A stretch of DNA of 53,206 nt from an uncultured Rhodospirillales bacterium. Its GTDB lineage: Bacteria > Pseudomonadota > Alphaproteobacteria > Acetobacterales > Acetobacteraceae. The notes under the pieces are model-generated. The model made no database searches, had not been told where the DNA came from, and worked only from the letters and a program-made list of their open reading frames with translations. The stretch covers positions 1 to 53,206 of the forward strand of contig CAIJTR010000093.1 of assembly GCA_903823665.1 (NCBI GenBank). Direction: 5' to 3'. Of the stretch, positions 1-8,905 are shown piece after piece (position 1 is the first letter of the stretch; the number at the start of each line of letters is the position of its first letter). The translations under genes were made by a program, and so were the position numbers.

Positions 1-2500
1 CCATCTCGGCTTCCACATCCTCCACCGCCATACCATCGTCGTCCGTTAAACCCACCGTCTGCACCACCGGCAGCAGCGCAAAATATTGCCGCGTGATGCG
101 ATCGGACAATTCGCCCAGCGCCTTGCTGATGCCGTCCAGATGCGGTGGCAGATCCGATGCCGCCAGCGCCTGATCCTGGGCTGCCAGCACGCCCTCCACC
201 AACGTCTCCGCCTCCGCCAGCAGACCCGCCGCTGTGCCGGAGAACATTTCGCGCGGCCCGCCCTCGCTCAGCTCATCCAGCAGCCCGTGAATAGCCACCA
301 GCTGGAACGCCAGCCCACGCGGATTGCCTTGGTCGATCAGCACCAGATCAAGCACCGGTGCCGGCTGAACCACATTCAAATACCGCGAGCGATAGGTGAT
401 GGCGGAATCGCAAAGCTCCAGCACCAGCCGAAGCCCTGTCTCGATGCGCGACGGCGTGTGATCCATCGCGATGGCAATCTCCGACGTCACCGCATGCGCG
501 CGCTCAAGCCGCCGCCCCAGATCAAGGAACAGCCAGCCGCCACCACGCACCATGCTCTCGGCGGCCACACCGGCAACCGTCGTGGAATAACGCTGCACTG
601 AAACCATCGCGTGGCTTAATCCGTCCAGGCTGCGGCCAATGTTCCGGCAATCATCCCGCGCCGCCCGTAATGCCTGGGTAAAGGCGGCGTACATATCTCC
701 CGTCAGCCGGTCACGCACGCTCTCCGTCAGCCGCGCCACGCTCATAAAGCGTTCCTGAATCGCCCCGCCCTCACGCACGCTGGCCAGCAGCGCATCACCC
801 AGCATGCCCGCGCTCGCCGTGGAATGCGCCAGTTCCGGCGTGATGCACCCAGCCTCCACCAGACAACGGGCCAGCGAGTTCATCTCCACCGCCTCACGCG
901 GCAGCAATGCAGCACCCCGCGCCAGCCGCGCCACCGTCGCCCGGATCAGCCGCGCCGAACGCTCCAGCCGCTCCACATATCGCCCCAGCCAGAACAGATT
1001 ATCCGCCACCCGGCTCGGCAAATCACCGGACGCCCGGTGAATTTGCAGCGTCGGGGCCGCCACAGCCGGAGGACCGACAATATCGCCGCGATCCTCGTTC
1101 AGCACCCACACGTCCTTGGAAAGGCCGCCCTGCGGCAATGCGCCCGCCAGCATGGTGTCGTCCTCAATCACCCGCGCCAGCCCGCCCTGCATCGCCCGCC
1201 AGCCAGTGCCGTCCTGCACCAGGAACACCCGCATCACAATCGGCCGCGGCGTAAGCCCGTCGCCATCCAGACACGGCACCACGGAAGGCGACAGCGCCGC
1301 CGTCGCTGCCCAATCCCAAGGCCGCGCCTCAATCTGGCGCAGCAATGCCATCCGATCCGCCGGCAACATCGAGGCTGGCTGCTGGGCATGCGCCGTGCCG
1401 TCATTCGCAGGCCGTATCAGCCAGCAGCTGGGGTCTTGCTGAACCAACGCCCGCGCTCGCGCGTCACCGAGCCACATTGTCGGAACGGAGGCCAATTCAA
1501 GACGCTCATCCAGCAAACGCAGGCTCAGAGCGGGCAGAAACGCCGACAACGCCGGGGCCTCCGCAACCCCACTGCCCGCGTCGTTGCTGATCCGAATAGT
1601 GCCGCACCGCGCCGCGTCCATCAGGCCCGGCACACCCAGCAGGCTGCCGTGATCCAGCTCCAGCGGGTCGATCATTCTGCCGTCCAGCCGCCGCAGCAGC
1701 ACGTCCACCCGGTTCAGCCCGCGGAGCGTTTTGAGGAACACCTCGCCACCGCGCACCGTCAGATCACCGCCCTCCACCAACGCGCAGGAGAGCTCACGCG
1801 ACAAATACATATGCTCAAACCAGGGCGGTGAGCCTGTGCCCGGAGTAAGCAGCGCCACCGTCGGATTGGTGCGGCCCACAGGTGCCAAATTCTGCAGGCT
1901 GTCCTGCCAGATATCAAAGAACGGCCGCAGCCCGCGCACCTGCATGGTGCGAAACGCCTCCGGCATCACCCGCATCAGCAGGCGCCGGTTCTCCCGCGCA
2001 TAACCGATGCCGGAAGCCCCATTGGTTCGGTCCGCCAATACCCGCCACGCCCCATCCGGGCCGCGAATAAGGTCAGCGGCATAAAATTGCAGCCGGGATG
2101 GCGTGGTCATGTGCCGCGCCGGACGCAGGAAGCCGGGGTTGGCATAAACCAGCGCAGGCGGCAGCGTGCCATCGGCCAGCAGCGTCTGCGGACCGTATAA
2201 ATCTGCCAGAACCGCCTCCAGCAACCGCGCCCGCTGCGTCAGCCCGGCCTCAAGAGCTGCGAACTCCGCCGCGGCAATCGGCAGCGGCACCGGATCACAT
2301 CGCCAAATGCGATCACTCAGCGTGGTGCCGGGCAGCACGGAGGTCACTCCCTCCTCCTCAAACGCCCGCTGCAGACGCTGCGCCCGCTCCGCCAACCCGC
2401 CCTCGCCCAGCGACGAGAACGAGCCCAACAGACCACGCCAATGCGGTCGCAGCCCACCCTTGCCGTCCACCATCTCATCCAACGCGGCCGGCCGTGTCAC
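1..2500 (-). CDS. Circularly permuted ATP-grasp / alpha-E fusion protein (3' end off window)
   Basis: Reading leftwards from a GTG at 2500, the frame stays open to the window edge (833 codons). About the first 470 residues resemble the circularly permuted ATP-grasp family (DUF404/DUF407), with stretches such as TVRGGEVFLKTLRGL and WLIRPANDGTAHA. From about residue 490 a long helical segment starts with RVADNLFWLGRYVERLER, the typical opening of the alpha-E (DUF403) domain. These domains are often separate genes; here they are fused. The family is predicted to ligate amino acids or peptides, but its substrate is unknown. The other usual partner, a transglutaminase/DUF2126 protein, lies at 5552-8875. 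An in-frame stop lies just upstream and AGGAA precedes the GTG by about 11 nt. The ATG at codon 9 is an alternative start. Confidence 0.88.
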   Translation of the reverse strand, partial: MTRPAALDEMVDGKGGLRPHWRGLLGSFSSLGEGGLAERAQRLQRAFEEEGVTSVLPGTTLSDRIWRCDPVPLPIAAAEFAALEAGLTQRARLLEAVLADLYGPQTLLADGTLPPALVYANPGFLRPARHMTTPSRLQFYAADLIRGPDGAWRVLADRTNGASGIGYARENRRLLMRVMPEAFRTMQVRGLRPFFDIWQDSLQNLAPVGRTNPTVALLTPGTGSPPWFEHMYLSRELSCALVEGGDLTVRGGEVFLKTLRGLNRVDVLLRRLDGRMIDPLELDHGSLLGVPGLMDAARCGTIRISNDAGSGVAEAPALSAFLPALSLRLLDERLELASVPTMWLGDARARALVQQDPSCWLIRPANDGTAHAQQPASMLPADRMALLRQIEARPWDWAATAALSPSVVPCLDGDGLTPRPIVMRVFLVQDGTGWRAMQGGLARVIEDDTMLAGALPQGGLSKDVWVLNEDRGDIVGPPAVAAPTLQIHRASGDLPSRVADNLFWLGRYVERLERSARLIRATVARLARGAALLPREAVEMNSLARCLVEAGCITPELAHSTASAGMLGDALLASVREGGAIQERFMSVARLTESVRDRLTGDMYAAFTQALRAARDDCRNIGRSLDGLSHAMVSVQRYSTTVAGVAAESMVRGGGWLFLDLGRRLERAHAVTSEIAIAMDHTPSRIETGLRLVLELCDSAITYRSRYLNVVQPAPVLDLVLIDQGNPRGLAFQLVAIHGLLDELSEGGPREMFSGTAAGLLAEAETLVEGVLAAQDQALAASDLPPHLDGISKALGELSDRITRQYFALLPVVQTVGLTDDDGMAVEDVEAEM

Positions 2501-2658
2501 GCGGGTATCATTCCTTCATTGCAACCCGGCCGTACCACCCTTTCATACGCAGGGAAGTCATGCCGGCATCATCGGGCTGTCAGGTTAACAGCGAGCAAAG
2601 AAGATGTCGCGTGTTGGGTGGCTATCAATGTCGATCTTCTGCGCTAGGCTTCGTCACC
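2501..2658. promoter_or_regulatory. Divergent intergenic region
   Basis: This 158-base spacer separates the leftward ATP-grasp/alpha-E gene from the rightward vinyl-reductase-like gene, so both promoters should lie here. I see no convincing -35/-10 pair or operator. The call rests on gene orientation only. Confidence 0.4.
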
Positions 2659-3882
2659 ATGACCGAAACCAGCGTCGGCTTCCCAGTGATTTCCGCGCCA
2701 GCTCTCGCCCCCGCCGCCCCGCGCGGCCTGTGCACCGATTGCGGCGTCTCCCGCATGGCCGATGCCAAGGCGTGCGGCCGGGCCTGCCAGTTTATCAAAC
2801 CCGACTTCCCTGGCCTTGAAACCCAAGCGCACGGTCGCGCCCGTGACGAAGCAAGGCCAGACGAAATCTATTTCGGCCCGTTCCAGAAAATGTGGCGCGC
2901 CCGCCTGACCACGCCGCTGGAAGGTGCGCAATGGACCGGCATCACCACCCGAATCGCAGCCCGGCTGCTGGAAACCGGAGCCATCGAGGCGGTGCTCACC
3001 ATGGCACCGGACCCTTCGGACAAATGGAAGCCCATGCCGGTGATCGTCACCGACGCCAGCGCCATGTCGCAGGTCCGCGGCATGCGCATGGGCTACGCAC
3101 CGCTGCTGGCCTTGCTGGAACCCGCCCGTGCGCGCGGTTTCAAACGCCTCGCCATCATTGGCATCCCCTGCCAAATCCATGCCCTGCGTGCGCTTGAGGC
3201 TGAACTCGGCTTCGAGCGCCTCTACGTCATCGGCACGCCCTGCTCGGACAACACCACCACCGAGCACTTCCACGAATTTTTAGCCCTGCTGGCCGACGAC
3301 CCCGCCACCATCACCTATCTGGAATTCCGCGCCGATTACCATGTCGAGTTGCGCTTCACCGATGGCCGCGTGAAAGCCATTCCGTTCCTCAAGCTCCCAA
3401 TCTCCAAACTGCCGCCGGATTTCTTCCCGCTCACCTGCCGCACCTGTGTGGACTACACCAACGCGTTGGCGGACATCACGATCGGCTACATGGGCGGCGA
3501 AGGCGAGCAATGGCTGCTCGTGCGCAACGACCGCGGCCAGGAGATGCTGGACATTCTGGGCAATGAGGTCGCGCTGTCCACACCCGGCAGCAAGGGCAAA
3601 CGCCAAAGTGCGGTCGCAGGCTTCATCAAGAACACCGAACGTGCGGCCGGCGGACTGCCGTTGCGGGGAATGCCCAACTTCCTCCGCCCGCTGATGGGCT
3701 GGCTGATGCCCCGCGTCGGCCCCCGCGGCCTCGAATTCGCCCGCGCGAGGGTCGAGATGAAGGCCTCAGAAACCGTGCTCCATCTCCGCCGCCATCATCC
3801 CGCACGCATGCGCAATATGATTCCCGCGCATGTGTGGAAAGTTATGGAGAGCTATGGGTTGATGAAGCGAACCGGGGAGTAA
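2659..3882 (+). CDS. bciB: F420 hydrogenase beta-subunit family protein, BciB-like divinyl (proto)chlorophyllide 8-vinyl reductase
   Basis: The 407-residue product has the FrhB/BciB architecture. An N-terminal cysteine cluster (C25, C28, C39, C43) could hold a 4Fe-4S centre, followed by HGRARDE, GAQWTGI, IGIPCQIHALRA, GTPCSDN and CRTCVDYTNALADITIGYMG. This order and wording match the cyanobacterial/green-sulfur BciB proteins as I remember them. Those proteins reduce the C8 vinyl group of divinyl chlorophyllide using ferredoxin. No other bacteriochlorophyll gene is in the window, so the role is inferred from family resemblance; a related FrhB-type reductase with another substrate is possible. 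The ATG at 2659 is chosen because the sequence before it in the open frame has no family resemblance. The convergent neighbour is the lipoprotein gene at 3941. Confidence 0.8.
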   Translation: MTETSVGFPVISAPALAPAAPRGLCTDCGVSRMADAKACGRACQFIKPDFPGLETQAHGRARDEARPDEIYFGPFQKMWRARLTTPLEGAQWTGITTRIAARLLETGAIEAVLTMAPDPSDKWKPMPVIVTDASAMSQVRGMRMGYAPLLALLEPARARGFKRLAIIGIPCQIHALRALEAELGFERLYVIGTPCSDNTTTEHFHEFLALLADDPATITYLEFRADYHVELRFTDGRVKAIPFLKLPISKLPPDFFPLTCRTCVDYTNALADITIGYMGGEGEQWLLVRNDRGQEMLDILGNEVALSTPGSKGKRQSAVAGFIKNTERAAGGLPLRGMPNFLRPLMGWLMPRVGPRGLEFARARVEMKASETVLHLRRHHPARMRNMIPAHVWKVMESYGLMKRTGE

Positions 3883-3940
3883 AAATTGTTCTGCGATTGC
3901 TCTGGAAAAATTAGTCTTGGAAGTGGCCCATAGCACGCCA

Positions 3941-4372
3941 TCACCGAACGCAATCCTCCGGCCCACTCTCCGCCGGGGCGAGGAAAACGTCCACCACTCG
4001 GGTCTGAAACCGCCCATCGCCAAGCTGCCGCGTGGCCGGGGTCTGTTTCACACCGCGCACGATGCGATCGGCCTTCACCCCCTTGTACACCAGCCCGAGC
4101 ATCACGAACTTGATGCGATGATTGATCTGTTCTGCCTCGGCGTCATCCCTCGCGGACGATACCCTTACCGCAGACACACACACCGTATCTTTCCGATAGA
4201 ACGGAGCGCTCACGTCCTCTGCCATCTTATCGAGAGCGCGAAGCTGTTCCGCGTCCAGCGTCGTTGCGTCCTCTCCGAAGACGAAATTTCGGGCATACGG
4301 CCCGCCCGCACCACCTTGGGCGCAGCCAGAGCATAAAAATAAGATTAGGATAAGAAGTTGAACACGGACCAT
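3941..4372 (-). CDS. Small putative lipoprotein, function unknown
   Basis: This codes for 143 residues. It starts with a short hydrophobic leader (MVRVQLLILILFLCSGC), and Cys17 sits where a lipidated cysteine would be, although the residue at -3 is Cys and so atypical for a lipobox. The rest is soluble, with a conserved-looking central part (LDAEQLRALDKMAED). I do not recognise a domain. The gene lies 98 bases downstream of an acyltransferase on the same strand. The ATG at 4372 is preferred over a TTG eight codons upstream because it puts the leader at the terminus. Confidence 0.6.
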   Translation of the reverse strand: MVRVQLLILILFLCSGCAQGGAGGPYARNFVFGEDATTLDAEQLRALDKMAEDVSAPFYRKDTVCVSAVRVSSARDDAEAEQINHRIKFVMLGLVYKGVKADRIVRGVKQTPATRQLGDGRFQTRVVDVFLAPAESGPEDCVR

Positions 4373-4470
4373 TTCAGCAAACCGTGAGAAAACCAAGCGC
4401 TGTTGCCGCCCATCACTGCGCGCAAAAATGATGGTTGCACCAAACGCCTACCATCTCAGGACGGTTTCGT

Positions 4471-5559
4471 TCAAACAATCTGTTGCTGCTTGGCTGCCCG
4501 TGCCGTCCCCACAAGTGCCCCAATGCCGCGCGCCCAAACCCGTTTGCGCCGCTCGGTCACCTCCGCCAGCAAATACAGAACCGCCAGCGTCAAACCTAGC
4601 AGTGCCAAGCGCGCGCCCATCGTCAAAGCCGGAGATGGCAGCACGGCAATCAGGAACTGCGCCACCGGCAGATGCATCAGGTAAATCGTGAACGTCGCCC
4701 CCGCCGTCCAGCGGATCGCCCCAGTGAACGGCAGCAGCGCCCAGCCAAAGGAAGCGGAAATCGCCCGAAATCCAATGATGTGAGCAGCAAAAGCGATGCC
4801 AAGCACGTAGCTGCGCATCAGATCAGGTCCACCGACCGTAATCGGCCCCATCCCGCGCAGCACCAGCAACAGACCCACACCAGCCAGTGGCCCGCAGACG
4901 CACAAGAGCCAACCCACATCCCGCCTGAAAACCACCCCCGCGCAAATGCGATTGGCCGCCAGACCCAGCAGCCAAAGCGGAAACAACACCGCGATCTTCG
5001 GCCCCACCAGCAGCAACCCACCAACCACCAGCGGCCACCGCCGCCGCCCCGGTGTGAACATCACAAGGCCGAACAGCACATAATACCAAACCTCATAGCC
5101 CAGCGACCAATACGGCAGGTCCGACCCCGGCGGCACGTTCAGCCACCAAAGCTGGTTCGCAAACAGCACGCCGCAGGTGAACTGCCACAGCCGCCCATCC
5201 GCCACATAGCCCCACGCATGGGTGTATAAATCCGGCCGCAGCTCACGCCCGGCGGCATCCAGCGCGAATGTCAGCACCAGTGCGGGCAGCGCCACCGAAA
5301 AAATTCGCGCCGCCCGCGCCACCATGTATTCCCGCGCCGACACCGGCCTTCCCATCGTCGCATGTCCGATAACAAAGCCGGACAGCACAAAAAAGATCGT
5401 CACCGCGTCGTCCATCACCGCACCCAGCGGCCACAGGAACCCTCCAGTGAAGCGAGCACCTGCCAGATGGCCGAACATCACAACCAGTGCCGCCGCGAGC
5501 CTTACGACGTCGAGATAAACCGAGGTCTCGCGGTTCAACCGGACATGCGGCTCATGCAA
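4471..5559 (-). CDS. Acyltransferase 3 family membrane protein
   Basis: The 362-residue polytopic protein opens with the family signature YLDVVRLAAALVVMFGHL and continues with FFVLSGFVIG and the R/E-containing loop YWSLGYEVWYY. About ten hydrophobic segments follow, ending with a cytoplasmic basic tail. OafA/NodX-type enzymes transfer acetyl or other acyl groups to sugars of surface polysaccharides. The acceptor here cannot be deduced. Its start overlaps the end of the transglutaminase/DUF2126 gene by 8 bases, so the two are probably translated from one message. Confidence 0.88.
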   Translation of the reverse strand: MHEPHVRLNRETSVYLDVVRLAAALVVMFGHLAGARFTGGFLWPLGAVMDDAVTIFFVLSGFVIGHATMGRPVSAREYMVARAARIFSVALPALVLTFALDAAGRELRPDLYTHAWGYVADGRLWQFTCGVLFANQLWWLNVPPGSDLPYWSLGYEVWYYVLFGLVMFTPGRRRWPLVVGGLLLVGPKIAVLFPLWLLGLAANRICAGVVFRRDVGWLLCVCGPLAGVGLLLVLRGMGPITVGGPDLMRSYVLGIAFAAHIIGFRAISASFGWALLPFTGAIRWTAGATFTIYLMHLPVAQFLIAVLPSPALTMGARLALLGLTLAVLYLLAEVTERRKRVWARGIGALVGTARAAKQQQIV

Positions 5560-8500
5560 ACCGCCTCAAATCCAACGTCCGAGGATGATCGCGGTCCACC
5601 ACCAGCCTCGGCTCCGGCACCATCCCCTGGCTATGCCCAATCGTGAAGAACCGCGACCTCCGCCGGGCCTCGGCCGAATTTGCATTCACCGGGAAATCGT
5701 CATAGCTGCGCCCACCCGGATGCGACGCATGATGCTGCATCCCGCCCAAGCTTCGCCCCGTCCAGCGATCGTACACGTCAAACACCAACGGTGACTGCGC
5801 CTCAATGGTCGGGTGCAGCGCATTCGGCGGACGCCACGCCTTGAAGCGCACGCCGGCCACATACTCGCCCACCGTGTCCGTCCGGCTCAGCGGCAGTGCG
5901 ACGCCATTGCAGGCCAGAACATACCGCTCATCCACCCAGTTGCGGGCGCGCACCTGCACCCGCTCCGCCGAACTATCGACATAGCGCACAGTGCCGCCCG
6001 GTGCCGCCTCTTCGCCCAGCACATGCCAAGGCTCCAACGCCGCGCGCAGCTCAATGTTCATGCCCCGCACATCAATCTCGCCAATCTGCGGGAAGCGGAA
6101 CTCCATATGCGGCGCGAACCACTCTGGATCGATCTTCACGCCAAGCATGGAGAGCTCTTCCAGCGCGTCATTGAAGTCCGTCTGCGCATAATGCGGCAGC
6201 ATGAAATCGTCATGCAGGCGCGTACCCCAACGCACCATGCGCCGCTCATACGGATGCTGCCAGAACGCCGCCACCGCCGCCCGCATCAGCAGCATCTGCG
6301 CTGCCGACATCTCCGGATGCGGCGGCATTTCAAACGCCCGGAACTCCACCAGACCCCGACGCCCAGACCCACCATTCGGGTCATACATCTTGTCGATGCA
6401 GAACTCGGTGCGGTGCGTGTTGCCGCTCATATCGACCAGAATGTTACGGAAAATCCGGTCGGTCAGCCAAGGCGGCGTCTGCTTGAACGGCGAGATCTGG
6501 CTGAACGCGATCTCCAACTCCGCCACCGCATCATCGCGCGCCTCATCAATGCGCGGATGCTGGCTTGTCGGCCCGATGAACAGGCCGGCGAACATGAACG
6601 ACAGGCTGGGGTGATTGTGCCAAAAGCCGAGCAGCGATTTGAGCAGATCAGGCCGCCGCAGGAACGGACTGTCCTCCGCCGAGCTTGCCCCCATCACCAC
6701 ATGGTTGCCGCCGCCGGTGCCAACGTGGCGGCCATCCTGCATGAACTTTTCCGAAGTCAGGCCGCACAGCCGCGCCTCTTCATAGAGCTGCTGCGTGCGC
6801 TCCACATGCTCCGGCCAGGTGTGCGACGGGTGAATATTCACCTCGATCACACCGGGATCAGGTGTCACGGAGAAATTCAGCAACCGCTTATCATGCGGCG
6901 GCAGATAGCCTTCCAGCACAATCTTCAGGCCGAATTCCTCAGCCGTCGCTTCAACGGCTGCTGTGAGGTCCAGCCAATCCTCGGCGGCAAACAGCGGCGG
7001 GAAGAACACATGCAACAGCCCGCCACGCGGCTCGATGCACAACGCGGTGCGCACCAACTCATGCGCACTCTCGCCGATCTCCAGCACATCCTGCGGCATC
7101 GGCTGGAAGTTCTCGATCGGCGTGCCCTGCGCCCCCAACCGGCGTTGCGCGTAGCTGCGGCGGATCGCCTGCTGGCTCGGCAGCGGTGTCGCATCCTCGA
7201 ACGGATCAGGCTCGAACACTGGCTCCACCAGTGACGGATCGGCCCAGGGCAGGCTCTCCAGCGGCAGACGGAAGCCCATCGGGCTGTCACCGGGGATCAG
7301 GAACATCGTGTCCCCACGCAGGAACCACTTGCCCGTCTGCCAGCGCCGCTCGCTGCCATCACGCACCCGGCGCAGCGGCAGAACGGAGCCCACCGGCGAA
7401 GCCAACCCTTGCGCAAAAACCCGCACCATCCGCTCCCGCTCCAGCGGATCGGCAAGCTTGTTGTCCTCCAGCTTCACGTTGGCGGGAAGCCGATGCTCCT
7501 TCCACAGGTAGTAATGCACGTCCTCATGACCGGGCAGAATGGTAGAGGGATCAACCTGCAACCGTTCCGCCAGCGCATGGGCGAACGCCGCCGCATCATC
7601 TGCATTGGCCGCGCCATGATCGCGATCCGGGTCAGCCAGCAAATCCGGCCGCGTCCACACAGGCTCGCCATCCGCGCGCCAATGCGCCGACAGCGCCCAG
7701 CGTGGAATAGGCTCTCCCGGATACTGCTTGCCCATCCCATGATGCAGCGCCGCACCCGGCGCCCAAAGCGGCTGCAACTTGCGCATCAACCGACCGGCAT
7801 AGCCCCGTTTGGTCGGCCCCAGCGCATCGATGTTCCACTCCGCCGCCTCAACGTCGGTTGCCGAAACAAACGTCGGCTCCCCACCCAGCGTGAGGCGCAC
7901 CTCACCCGCCGCCAGCATCCGGTCCACCCGATGCCCCGCCGCCAGAATGTCCTGCCACTGCCTGTCCGTATAAGGCTTCGTCACCCGCGGCGTTTCCAGC
8001 ACGCGGCGCACCGACATCGAGAAGTCGAAATCCACCTCCGCCTTCTCCACCCCGCCAGAAATGGCCGCCGCCGATTGCGGCTCTGGCGACGCTGCCAGCG
8101 GAATATGCCCCTCGCCGGTCATCAAACCGGATGTGGCATCCATCCCGATCCAGCCAGCGCCCGGCAGATACACCTCGGCCCACGCATGCAGATCAGTGAA
8201 ATCCGCCTCAGGCCCCTCCGCCCCGCCATCCACCGGCTTCACGTCCGAGACCAACTGGATCAGATAACCCGACACAAACCGCGCTGCGAGGCCAAGATTT
8301 CGCAGCAACTGCACGAGCAGCCACGCACTGTCCCGGCACGAGCCCTTCGCATGGGCCAGCGTCTCCTCCGGCGTCCAAACGCCAGGCTCCAGCCGCACGA
8401 TATAGGCGGTGCGCTCCTGCACCATGCGGTTCACATCGATCAGAAAATCAATCGTCCGCCGCTTCGTGCGGTCCACCTCGCCGATCAGCTTCTCCAGATG

Positions 8501-8875
8501 CGGCCCCACCGGCGCGCATTTGCGAAACGGCGCCAGCTCCTGCTCCAGCACCGGATCATAGGTGAACGGGAATTCCTCCGCGTCCGGTTCCAGAAAGAAG
8601 TCGAACGGATTGATGGTCGCCATATCAGCCACCAAATCCACCTCAACGTCGAAATGCGTCACCTTCTTCGGAAACACCACGCGGGCGAGGAAATTGCCCT
8701 GCGGGTCCTGCTGCCAGTTCAAAAAATGCGGCTCGGGCGAAATCTTCAGCGAATACGCCAAAATCGGCGTGCGCGCGTGCGGTGCCGGGCGCAGCCGGAT
8801 GGTTTGCGCACCCAGCGAGACCGCGCGGTCATAGCGATAGGTCGTCTTGTGCGTGAGGGCCACGTGCAGGGACAT
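5552..8875 (-). CDS. Transglutaminase-like / DUF2126 fusion protein
   Basis: The 1107-residue protein begins with a bacterial transglutaminase N-terminal domain (about 1-100). A transglutaminase/cysteine-protease core follows, with the apparent triad C180 (KGSCRDSAW), H230 (DLHAWAEV) and D246 (GMDATSG). About 300 to the end is the large DUF2126 domain, with VRLTLGGEPTFVS, DINVHPSHTWPE-like and GTGGGNHVVMG stretches. Such proteins co-occur with circularly permuted ATP-grasp and alpha-E proteins, represented here at 1-2500. Together they are predicted to form a peptide-forming or peptide-modifying system; no substrate is established. The gene follows the DauA-like dehydrogenase with a 30-base gap and overlaps the acyltransferase gene downstream. 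Confidence 0.92.
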   Translation of the reverse strand: MSLHVALTHKTTYRYDRAVSLGAQTIRLRPAPHARTPILAYSLKISPEPHFLNWQQDPQGNFLARVVFPKKVTHFDVEVDLVADMATINPFDFFLEPDAEEFPFTYDPVLEQELAPFRKCAPVGPHLEKLIGEVDRTKRRTIDFLIDVNRMVQERTAYIVRLEPGVWTPEETLAHAKGSCRDSAWLLVQLLRNLGLAARFVSGYLIQLVSDVKPVDGGAEGPEADFTDLHAWAEVYLPGAGWIGMDATSGLMTGEGHIPLAASPEPQSAAAISGGVEKAEVDFDFSMSVRRVLETPRVTKPYTDRQWQDILAAGHRVDRMLAAGEVRLTLGGEPTFVSATDVEAAEWNIDALGPTKRGYAGRLMRKLQPLWAPGAALHHGMGKQYPGEPIPRWALSAHWRADGEPVWTRPDLLADPDRDHGAANADDAAAFAHALAERLQVDPSTILPGHEDVHYYLWKEHRLPANVKLEDNKLADPLERERMVRVFAQGLASPVGSVLPLRRVRDGSERRWQTGKWFLRGDTMFLIPGDSPMGFRLPLESLPWADPSLVEPVFEPDPFEDATPLPSQQAIRRSYAQRRLGAQGTPIENFQPMPQDVLEIGESAHELVRTALCIEPRGGLLHVFFPPLFAAEDWLDLTAAVEATAEEFGLKIVLEGYLPPHDKRLLNFSVTPDPGVIEVNIHPSHTWPEHVERTQQLYEEARLCGLTSEKFMQDGRHVGTGGGNHVVMGASSAEDSPFLRRPDLLKSLLGFWHNHPSLSFMFAGLFIGPTSQHPRIDEARDDAVAELEIAFSQISPFKQTPPWLTDRIFRNILVDMSGNTHRTEFCIDKMYDPNGGSGRRGLVEFRAFEMPPHPEMSAAQMLLMRAAVAAFWQHPYERRMVRWGTRLHDDFMLPHYAQTDFNDALEELSMLGVKIDPEWFAPHMEFRFPQIGEIDVRGMNIELRAALEPWHVLGEEAAPGGTVRYVDSSAERVQVRARNWVDERYVLACNGVALPLSRTDTVGEYVAGVRFKAWRPPNALHPTIEAQSPLVFDVYDRWTGRSLGGMQHHASHPGGRSYDDFPVNANSAEARRRSRFFTIGHSQGMVPEPRLVVDRDHPRTLDLRRFA

Positions 8876-8905
8876 TTTGGTCTCGCTTCTCTGATGTGGC
8901 GGCGT

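Noticed and set aside
2098-2658. N-terminal extension of the vinyl-reductase-like protein
   Set aside because: The frame is open far upstream, but the extension is Pro/Ala/Arg-rich, runs opposite the ATP-grasp gene, and the family begins near the cysteine cluster just after 2659.
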